Below, piece after piece: positions 57,824 through 64,000 of a DNA stretch of 64,000 bases; position 1 is the first letter of the stretch; each line of letters opens with the position of its first letter. This stretch comes from Methylopila sp. M107 (lineage in GTDB: Bacteria > Pseudomonadota > Alphaproteobacteria > Rhizobiales > Methylopilaceae), in NCBI RefSeq assembly GCF_000384475.1, contig NZ_ARWB01000001.1, positions 2,398,176 through 2,462,175 on the forward strand, in the 5' to 3' direction. Below the pieces are notes generated by a model. That model ran no database searches, was not told the origin of the DNA, and saw nothing but the letters and a program-made list of their open reading frames with translations. The translations under genes and the position numbers were made by a program.

Positions 57824-60800
57824 TCAATGCGCCTCGTCCCAGTTCCCCGCGGCCCGCGCGTCCACCTGCAGCGGCACCTTCAGCGCCAGCGCCGGCAGCG
57901 GGGCCTCTTCCATCACTTGGCTAATCACCGGCAGCGTCGCCGCCACCTCGGCCTCGTCGACCTCGAAGATCAGCTCGTCATGCACCTGCAGCAGCATCTT
58001 CGCGCCTAGGCGCGCCTCGGCCAGCGCGGAGTCCATGCGGATCATGGCGCGACGGATGATGTCGGCCGCAGAACCCTGCAAGGGGGCGTTGATGGCGGCG
58101 CGTTCGTTGAAAGCGCGCTCGGCCGGGTTGGTCGCCCGGATCGACGGGTAGTGGCATTTGCGGCCGAACAGGGTCTTCACGTAGCCGTCGCGGCGGCAGG
58201 CCTCCTTGGTCGCCTCCATGTAGTCGCGGATGCCCGGGAACCGCTCGAAATAGGTCTTGATGTAGAGGCCGGCCTCCTCGCGGCCGATGCCGAGCTGGTT
58301 CGCGAGTCCGAAGGCCGAGATGCCGTAGATGATGCCGAAATTGATCGCCTTCGCGCGGCGGCGGGTGGAGCTGTCCATGCCCTCGACGGGGACGCCGAAC
58401 ATTTCGGAGGCCGTCATGGCGTGGATGTCGAGCCCGTCCGCAAAGGCCTGCCGGAGCTGCGGGATGTCGGCCATGTGGGCGAGCAGGCGAAGCTCGATCT
58501 GGCTGTAGTCGGCCGAGACGATCTTCTTGCCCTCCGGCGCCACGAAGGCGCGGCGGATCTTTCGGCCCTCCTCGGTGCGGACCGGGATGTTCTGCAGGTT
58601 CGGCTCGGTCGAGGAGAGCCGGCCCGTGGTGGTGGCGGCGAGCTGGTAGGTGGTGTGGACGCGGTGCGTCTCGGCATGGACGTAAGCGGGCAGGGCGTCG
58701 GCGTAGGTGCTTTTCAGCTTGGCGAGCTGGCGCCAGTCGAGGATGCGCCGCGGCAGGTCGTGGCCCTGCGTCGCGAGGTCCTCGAGGATCGAGGCGGGGG
58801 TCGCCCAGGCGCCGGTCTTGGTCTTCTTCGCGCCCGGCAGCTGCATCTTGCCGAACAGGATGTCGCCGAGCTGTTTTGGGGAGCCGAGGTTGAAGGGCTC
58901 GCCCGCCAACGCATGGATGTCCGCCTCCAGCGCGCCCATGCGCTGGGCGAGTTCGCCGGACAGCCGCGAGAGCATGGCGCGCTCGATCACGACGCCGCGC
59001 TGCTCCATGGTCGACAACACGGCGGGCATCGGGCGTTCGAGCGTCTCGTAGACGCCTGTCATCCGCTCGGCGACGAGGCGGGCCTTGAACAGGCGCCAGA
59101 GGCGGAAAGTGAGGTCGGCGTCCTCGGCCGCGTAGGCGCTCGCCTTTTCGATCGTGGCTTCGGCAAAGGTTTTGCGGGCGCGGCCCGTGCCGGTGACCTC
59201 GTCATAGGTGATGGGTGCGTGGCCGAGATGGCGGCGCGACAGCTCGTCCAGCCCCTGCGCGCCGAGCCCTGAGTCGAGCGCATAGGACATCAGCATCGTG
59301 TCGTCGTAAGGCGCGACCCTGATCCCGAGCCGGTCCAGGATGGTGAGGTCGTATTTGATCCCCTGGCCGATTTTGAGGACGGACGCGTCTTCCAGCAGGT
59401 CCTTCAGCAGCGCGAGGGCTTGCGCCGCGGAAATCTGGCCGGGGACCAGACCGCCGCCGGCGCCGCCTTCGGAGAGCAGGTCGCCGGTCGCGGTGACGTG
59501 GCCGAGCGGGATGTAGGCCGCGATCCCGGGCGCGAGCGCGAGCGAGACGCCGACGAGCTCGGCGGTCATCGGGTCGATGCCGGAGGTCTCGGTGTCGATC
59601 GCGACCTGGCCCTCGTCGCGCGCGATCCGGATCCAGTCGGCGAGGCGGGAGAGCTCGGTGATGGTCTCGTAAGCCGAGCGGTCGACCGTGGCGGCGGCGG
59701 CCTCGGCGCGGCGGGCGTCGGCGAGGTTTTGCGGCGTCGTGCCCTCGATGGCGGGCGCGGGGCCGCCGGCCGCGGACGGGCCGGCATAGTTCATGCCCTT
59801 GCGGGCGCGGCCTTCGGCGGGACGGTATTCGCGCTGGCCCCCTCCCCCTTGTGGGGAGGGCTGGGGTGGGGGCGAACCGCCGCCATCTCCAAGGTCGAGC
59901 GTGCCGGCCTCACCGTCGACGGCGCCGCCGTCACCCCCGCCCCCGACCCCTCCCCTCAGGGGGGAGGGGGGAGCGGCGGCGCCCCGCTTCGCCGACATCA
60001 TCTCGGCGTCGGGCGTGACGCCCGCGATGTCGACGCCGGTCGCTTCCGCGACGCGGCGCGTCAACGTGTTGAACTCCATCGCCTTGAGAAAAGCGACGAG
60101 CCGCGTCGGGTTCGGCTCGTGGACGCCGAGCTCGTCGAGGGGCACGTCGAGCGGCACGTTGGTCTCGAGCGTGACGAGGCGCTTCGAGATGCGGGCGAGG
60201 TCGGCGTTTGCGATCAGGTTCTCGCGGCGCTTCGGCTGCTTGATCTCATGCGCCCGCTCGAGCAGCGTCTCGAGGTCGCCATACTCGCCCAAGAGCTGCG
60301 CGGCGGTCTTGGCCCCGATGCCGGGGACGCCCGGCACGTTGTCGACGCTGTCGCCCGCGAGCGCCTGCAGGTCGATCATTTTTTCCGGCCCCACGCCGAA
60401 CTTCTCGAACACCTCGTCGGGGCCGATGCGCTTGTCCTTCACCGGGTCCAGCATCGTCACGCCGCCGCCGACGAGCTGGAACAGGTCCTTGTCGGAGCCG
60501 ACGATGGTCACCTCCGCGCCGGCCTCCGCGGCGAGCCTGGCGTAGGTCGCGATCAGGTCGTCGGCCTCATAGCCGGCCTGTTCGAGCGTCGCGATCGAGA
60601 AGGCGCGGGTGGCGTGGCGGATCAGCGGGAATTGCGGGATCAGGTCTTCCGGCGGCTCCGAGCGGTTCGCCTTGTAGTCGGCGTAAAAATCCTTGCGGAA
60701 CGTCACTTCCGACTTGTCGAAGATCACTGCCAGATGCGTCGGGTCGACCCAGCCGGCGTCGCGCAGGAGCTTCCACAGCATGTTGCAGAAGCCCGACACC

Positions 60801-60925
60801 GCGCCGACCGGCAGCCCGTCGGAGGGGCGCGTCAGGGGCGGCAGCGCGTGGAAGGCGCGAAAGATGTAGGACGAGCCGTCGACGAGGACGACGTGGTCGC
60901 CGGATGAGACGGGGCGGCTTGGCAT
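57824..60925 (-). CDS. polA: DNA polymerase I
   Basis: 1033 residues, longer than the usual ~930. 5'-3' exonuclease (1-290: VLVDGSSYIFRAFHAL, DKSEVTFRKDFYADYKANR, GDSVDNVPGVPGIGAKTA). An unusual Gly/Pro-rich linker (about 310-400) follows, caused by a repeat inserted in frame. The 3'-5' proofreading domain keeps AIDTETSG (Asp444). In the polymerase domain, motif A is ADYSQIELRLL (Asp806), motif B RRAKAINFGIIYGIS and motif C VHDELIFEV (Asp983). It fills gaps in repair and removes RNA primers. Confidence 0.95.
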   Translation of the reverse strand: MPSRPVSSGDHVVLVDGSSYIFRAFHALPPLTRPSDGLPVGAVSGFCNMLWKLLRDAGWVDPTHLAVIFDKSEVTFRKDFYADYKANRSEPPEDLIPQFPLIRHATRAFSIATLEQAGYEADDLIATYARLAAEAGAEVTIVGSDKDLFQLVGGGVTMLDPVKDKRIGPDEVFEKFGVGPEKMIDLQALAGDSVDNVPGVPGIGAKTAAQLLGEYGDLETLLERAHEIKQPKRRENLIANADLARISKRLVTLETNVPLDVPLDELGVHEPNPTRLVAFLKAMEFNTLTRRVAEATGVDIAGVTPDAEMMSAKRGAAAPPSPLRGGVGGGGDGGAVDGEAGTLDLGDGGGSPPPQPSPQGGGGQREYRPAEGRARKGMNYAGPSAAGGPAPAIEGTTPQNLADARRAEAAAATVDRSAYETITELSRLADWIRIARDEGQVAIDTETSGIDPMTAELVGVSLALAPGIAAYIPLGHVTATGDLLSEGGAGGGLVPGQISAAQALALLKDLLEDASVLKIGQGIKYDLTILDRLGIRVAPYDDTMLMSYALDSGLGAQGLDELSRRHLGHAPITYDEVTGTGRARKTFAEATIEKASAYAAEDADLTFRLWRLFKARLVAERMTGVYETLERPMPAVLSTMEQRGVVIERAMLSRLSGELAQRMGALEADIHALAGEPFNLGSPKQLGDILFGKMQLPGAKKTKTGAWATPASILEDLATQGHDLPRRILDWRQLAKLKSTYADALPAYVHAETHRVHTTYQLAATTTGRLSSTEPNLQNIPVRTEEGRKIRRAFVAPEGKKIVSADYSQIELRLLAHMADIPQLRQAFADGLDIHAMTASEMFGVPVEGMDSSTRRRAKAINFGIIYGISAFGLANQLGIGREEAGLYIKTYFERFPGIRDYMEATKEACRRDGYVKTLFGRKCHYPSIRATNPAERAFNERAAINAPLQGSAADIIRRAMIRMDSALAEARLGAKMLLQVHDELIFEVDEAEVAATLPVISQVMEEAPLPALALKVPLQVDARAAGNWDEAH
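59837..59971. repeat. Palindromic repeat inserted in frame within polA
   Basis: CCCCTCCCCCTTGTGGGGAG...GGGGTGGGGGC on the left pairs with GCCCCCGACCCCTCCCCTCA...GGGGGGAGGGG on the right. The same type lies between genes at 57664-57819. It encodes the Gly/Pro-rich linker between the two exonuclease domains (about residues 318-363) without breaking the frame. Confidence 0.8.
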
Positions 60926-61097
60926 CGGGGCGAGATTCCGGTCCGGACGGTCGGCGGCGGACTATAGGGACCGCGTCCGCGATACGGAAATGGCGCGGAC
61001 CAGCCCGGCGCGAAATGACGAGGGCCGGTCCGCGTCGCCGCGGCCGGCCCTTCGTTTTCAGTCCCCGCGCCCGACGGGCGGGCGCGAAAGAATCAGG

Positions 61098-61490
61098 TCA
61101 CTGCGGGATCTTGACCGCGGCGCCGCTGTCCTTGGTCAGGTCGGCCTGGCCCGGGGTGAAGTCGTTCAGCGACAGGATGTAGGCCACGATCGGGTAGAGC
61201 TGCTCGTCCGACAGCGACTTCGGCGCGGTCTGCGGCATGTTCTCGTGGATCCAGTTCGCGACGTCGGTGACCGACTGGCCGCCGAAGCGCTTCTTGAACA
61301 CGTCGCCCGAGAGCGCCGGTCCGAGCGCGCCCTTGCCCTTCGCGGCGTGGCAGGTGCGGCAATGGGTGTTGTATTCCGAGGTGCCCTTGTCGAGCTGGGC
61401 CTGCGTGTAGGGCCCCTCAGCTGCGAGCGCCGGACCCGCAAACATGGCGGCCCCGAAGGCGGCCAAAGCGAGTTTCTTATTAAAGTTCAT
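61098..61490 (-). CDS. Periplasmic class I c-type cytochrome
   Basis: 130 residues from ATG 61490 (MNFNKKLALAAFGAAMFAGPALA, signal peptide; GGGAGAA upstream). Haem site CRTCH at 44-48; probable axial Met in ENMPQTAP. The mature size of about 105 residues fits a single-haem cytochrome. It is a close paralog of the next gene (shared SEYNTHCRTCH, KGALGPAL and MPQTAPK-LSDEQL). Probably carries electrons for a periplasmic dehydrogenase; the partner is not in view. Confidence 0.88.
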   Translation of the reverse strand: MNFNKKLALAAFGAAMFAGPALAAEGPYTQAQLDKGTSEYNTHCRTCHAAKGKGALGPALSGDVFKKRFGGQSVTDVANWIHENMPQTAPKSLSDEQLYPIVAYILSLNDFTPGQADLTKDSGAAVKIPQ

Positions 61491-61593
61491 CGGGCGTTCT
61501 CCCGTTGTTGGAGCGCATAAACGCTGTCGCTGTTTATAACGCGACGAGGCCCGTAACAAAGCCGTGAGAGCTTTTTTTTTCTAGGTAAAAAGA

Positions 61594-61620
61594 AAGGGCG
61601 CGCCCGAGTGACGCGCCCTT
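61594..61620 (-). terminator. Terminator of the second cytochrome gene
   Basis: AAGGGCGCG (61594-61602) and CGCGCCCTT (61612-61620) form a 9-bp stem. Read on the minus strand it is followed by TCTTTTT. It lies 26 bases after the stop of the 61646-62014 gene. Confidence 0.75.
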
Positions 61621-61645
61621 CCGCGGCGAAATCCGCCTTGGCCGT

Positions 61646-62014
61646 TCACTTTGGGAACGGGTCTTCCTTGGCGTAGGGCTTGTCGCCGGGCGTCGCGCCG
61701 TTGAGCGACAGCGTGTAGGCCGTCAGCGCGTCGAGCTGCTCGTCACTCAGCGTCTTCGGCGCGGTCTGCGGCATGTTCTCGTAGACGAACGCGCGATACT
61801 CGCTGGAGGGCTTTCCGCCCCACTTCTGCTTCGCCGGATCGCCCGCGAGCGCCGGGCCGAGCGCGCCCTTGCCGTTCGATCCATGGCAGGTGCGGCAGTG
61901 GGTGTTGTACTCCGACTTGCCTTTGTCAGCCTGGTCTTGCGTAAAGGCGACGGCCGGCCCCGTCATGAGCGAGGCGCCGAAAGCCGCCGCAGCCAACGTC
62001 GTTTTGAGCTTCAT
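61646..62014 (-). CDS. Periplasmic class I c-type cytochrome, paralog
   Basis: 122 residues from ATG 62014 (MKLKTTLAAAAFGASLMTGPAVA, signal peptide; GGGAGA upstream). Haem site CRTCH at 40-44, axial Met probably in ENMPQTAP. It is followed by its own terminator and then by the paralog at 61098-61490, so the two are separately transcribed tandem duplicates. Role as a soluble electron carrier is inferred. Confidence 0.88.
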   Translation of the reverse strand: MKLKTTLAAAAFGASLMTGPAVAFTQDQADKGKSEYNTHCRTCHGSNGKGALGPALAGDPAKQKWGGKPSSEYRAFVYENMPQTAPKTLSDEQLDALTAYTLSLNGATPGDKPYAKEDPFPK

Positions 62015-62202
62015 TGAGCTGTCTCCCATTTATTATGACGCTGACGCAAGTCTTAGCGCGCGTTGGCGGATGAGACAGTCTCTTTAGTCTAACTAAAAAG
62101 AAGGGGAGCGCCAAAAGACCGCGCCGAATACTTCACGGAAACGAGAGCGGAGCAGGGGTCATCTGTCACGGGCGCGTGAATGCTCACGAAATCGCGAGCG
62201 GA

Positions 62203-63261
62203 TCACTCGGCCGTCTGAAGGCGCGAGTTGGTCCTGGCCGGACCGTCGATATGGAACGCCTTCGGGCGCTCGAACAGGAAGAGGCCGACGCCGGTCCGCT
62301 TCACCACCCAGTGGAACGCGAGCGGCGCGGCGACGCCGACGAGGGTCACGATCAGCGAAATCCAGCCGATGTCCTCGATCACGCCGGTCTTGATCAGCAC
62401 GGCGCGCGTCACCGCCATCGGTAGGAAGAAGGCGAGATAGACGACGATCGAGCGCTCGCCGGCGTAACGCAGCGGCTCGGCCGCGCGCGTGCCCGATATC
62501 GTCGCCGAAAGGCTCACGATCGCCATGGCCCCGGCGACGCCCAGCGCGAGGCTGACGACGGGGAGTTCCGACGCGCCGCCCCAGACGGCGGCGCCGTTCG
62601 CGAGCGCCCAGGCGACAAGCCCTGCGACCGCCAGGGCGCGATGGTCGCCGGCCCAGTCCGCCAGCCGGAACACGTATCGCGCGCCGTAGCAGCCGAGCAT
62701 GACGTAGAACAGCCGCGCGCAGAACTCGTCCGGGACCATCCAGCCGGTCTGGACCCTGAGCGATTCGAGCACGGCCGCGAAGGCCAGGACCACGAGCGGG
62801 TGAATCGGCCGAACGAGCTTCGCGAAGACGAAGAAGATCGGCAGCAGATAGATGAACCAGAGCGTGCCGAACGGATCGACGAGGGCGAGCAGGAAGGCGT
62901 GGACGACGGCGCCGGCGCCCTCTTCCAGGCCAAGGCCCGGCCATTTGAACGCGCCCTGGATCAGCAGCCACAGGACGTAGAAATAGGCGAAGTGCACGAC
63001 CTTGCGGTCGAGATAGAGCCGCCACGGCCGGTCGATCACGAGCGCGAGGAAGAGGCCCGAGATCAGGAAGAAGTCCGGCATGCGGAACGGCTTCGCGAAG
63101 GCGACGACATGATGCATGAAGCCTTCGCCGCCCGTCGCCTTCCCGACGCCGAGCGTGGAGTGCATCATCACGACGAGCACGATGCAGACGCCCTTGGCGA
63201 CGTCGACCCAGTCGAGGCGGGGTTCAGTCCGTGCGATGGCGGCGGGAGCGGTGTCGGTCAT
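62203..63261 (-). CDS. Acyltransferase family 3 membrane protein
   Basis: 352 residues from ATG 63261 (MTDTAPAAIARTEPRLDWVDVAKGVCIVLVVMMHSTLG). The DWVDVAKGxCIxLVVxxH start, with the His in the first membrane helix, and FFLISGLFLA are typical of acyltransferase 3 (OafA/ExoZ/YeiB-like) proteins. About ten membrane helices follow. Such enzymes add acetyl or other acyl groups to surface sugars. The acceptor is unknown; it has no obvious partner genes nearby. Confidence 0.85.
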   Translation of the reverse strand: MTDTAPAAIARTEPRLDWVDVAKGVCIVLVVMMHSTLGVGKATGGEGFMHHVVAFAKPFRMPDFFLISGLFLALVIDRPWRLYLDRKVVHFAYFYVLWLLIQGAFKWPGLGLEEGAGAVVHAFLLALVDPFGTLWFIYLLPIFFVFAKLVRPIHPLVVLAFAAVLESLRVQTGWMVPDEFCARLFYVMLGCYGARYVFRLADWAGDHRALAVAGLVAWALANGAAVWGGASELPVVSLALGVAGAMAIVSLSATISGTRAAEPLRYAGERSIVVYLAFFLPMAVTRAVLIKTGVIEDIGWISLIVTLVGVAAPLAFHWVVKRTGVGLFLFERPKAFHIDGPARTNSRLQTAE

Positions 63262-63424
63262 GTCTCGCGGCTTCTGTTGGGGCGCGTAATCCGGACGCCT
63301 CCACGAAACACGCAATTTCACTCAAAACGCTTACAAGCTGCGATCACGAACCGCCGAGCCGCCGCCTTTCCGCGAGCGCGGTTAACTCGGGCTTTCGAGC
63401 GTTTTCGGATCAAGCGGCATAAGC

Positions 63425-63531
63425 TCGACCGTCATGCCCGGCGGCAGCCGGGTATCCACGACTTACTGAAATCGTAGAGCTTTACGGCCAAGTCGTGGAT
63501 ACCCGAGCAAGCTCGGGCATGACGGTCGAGG
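63425..63531. repeat. Palindromic repeat family 3, copy 2
   Basis: Same design as 57535-57645: CTCGACCGTCATGCCCG, GTATCCACGACTT, AAGTCGTGGATAC and CGGGCATGACGGTCGAG. It lies in the 307-base gap between the acyltransferase and TetR genes, which holds no gene. Confidence 0.85.
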
Positions 63532-63568
63532 TGCCGAGCCTGAGCTGAGAACGCACATAAGTCTGCGT

Positions 63569-64000
63569 TTATGGGCTTCGCGCCCCGACGGCCCGCCGGA
63601 TCGCGTCCGCGATCGCGCCGGCATGCGCCGAGGGCGGCGCGTCGAGCCGTCCGTAGATGCGGAAGATCGCCGGCTGCACCACGAGCCCGAGCGCGAGCGC
63701 GGTCACGAGCGAGAGGTCCTGCCGGGGGATCTCGCCGCGCGCCATGGCGTCAGAAAATACCCGACCGAGCGCCTCGACGGCGTTGTCGGGCGAGCCCGCC
63801 GCGAGCTCGCGCAGATGCTCGTGCTGCGAGACCAGCACATAGGCGAAGCCGTCCGGATCGTCGTCGAAGGCGTCCGCGAACAGGTTGACCAGCGCCTCGA
63901 TCCGGTCGTCGAAGCTTGCTGGCCGCACGCGGATCGCCTCGACGCCGCGCGCGAGCGCGCCGTAGCGCGACAGGAACAGCGCGCGGGCGAGATCGTCCTT
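63569..64000 (-). CDS. TetR-family regulator, C-terminal part (partial)
   Basis: The 143 visible residues run from the window edge to the stop at 63569. The start and HTH lie outside. The visible part is a TetR ligand domain (LARALFLSRYGALARGVEAIRV, ALVNLFADAFDDDPDGFAYVLVSQHEHLRELAAG, LSLVTALALGLVVQPAIFRIYGRL). Target genes are not known; a role next to the acyltransferase is possible but unsupported. Confidence 0.75.
   Translation of the reverse strand, partial: KDDLARALFLSRYGALARGVEAIRVRPASFDDRIEALVNLFADAFDDDPDGFAYVLVSQHEHLRELAAGSPDNAVEALGRVFSDAMARGEIPRQDLSLVTALALGLVVQPAIFRIYGRLDAPPSAHAGAIADAIRRAVGARSP

Noticed and set aside
61015-61065. GC-rich stem near 61,020-61,056 as terminator of the first cytochrome gene
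   Set aside because: The stem is imperfect and has no T-run in the minus direction; left unannotated.

Overview
The window is high-GC DNA from an alphaproteobacterium, probably of the order Hyphomicrobiales. The evidence is very high GC3 in the host genes, proteins built on CtrA-, GcrA- and DnaA-type domains, an intracellular PHB depolymerase and a PEP carboxylase with a divergent active-site loop. I cannot name the genus. No tRNA, rRNA or CRISPR array was seen.

Bases 1 to about 37,000 are most of a Mu-like transposable prophage, read almost entirely on the minus strand and cut by the left edge of the window. It has a B3/D3112-type layout, with a long flexible siphovirus-like tail and no contractile Mu tail genes. 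Reading in the phage direction from about 37,000 downward: a phage end with direct repeats; a plus-strand S24-type repressor (35,569-36,270) facing a minus-strand Ner-like gene (35,022-35,327); small early genes; a ParB-like protein; DDE transposase (29,791-32,031) and its MuB-like ATPase (28,990-29,727); a long run of small regulators (two HTH proteins, a GcrA/DnaA-domain fusion, DUF3164, a second ParB-like protein, a CtrA-like winged helix, GemA, a DNA methyltransferase, a Mor/C-like activator); endolysin, a candidate holin and membrane/coiled-coil proteins; small and large terminase, portal, Mu F-like protein; a fused protease-capsid; neck genes; the tail tube; tail chaperones joined by an apparent -1 frameshift; a tape measure with an M15 peptidase domain; and tail-tip genes. 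Most neighbours overlap by 1-8 bases (ATGA, GTGA, TGATG), as expected for coupled translation of long operons.

From 37,000 to 64,000 lies host chromosome: PEP carboxylase, a GST, PHB depolymerase, a TetR repressor and an MFS transporter sharing one operator type, a secreted caspase-like protease with PAN domains, a polysaccharide deacetylase, secreted proteins, a PepSY plus two-component cluster, an EF-hand secreted protein, a membrane diguanylate cyclase, DNA polymerase I, two paralogous c-type cytochromes, an acyltransferase and the C-terminal part of a second TetR regulator. Intergenic regions are rich in palindromic repeats, and one such repeat sits inside polA. An AT-rich gene (56,079-57,404) with a possible nuclease fold stands out as foreign.

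The most striking observation is that the prophage carries a CtrA effector-domain protein without a receiver, a GcrA-like domain fused to a DnaA domain IV, and a DNA methyltransferase. This resembles the alphaproteobacterial cell-cycle circuit (DnaA, GcrA, CtrA, CcrM), and a single GANTC site abuts an operator-like repeat in the immunity region.
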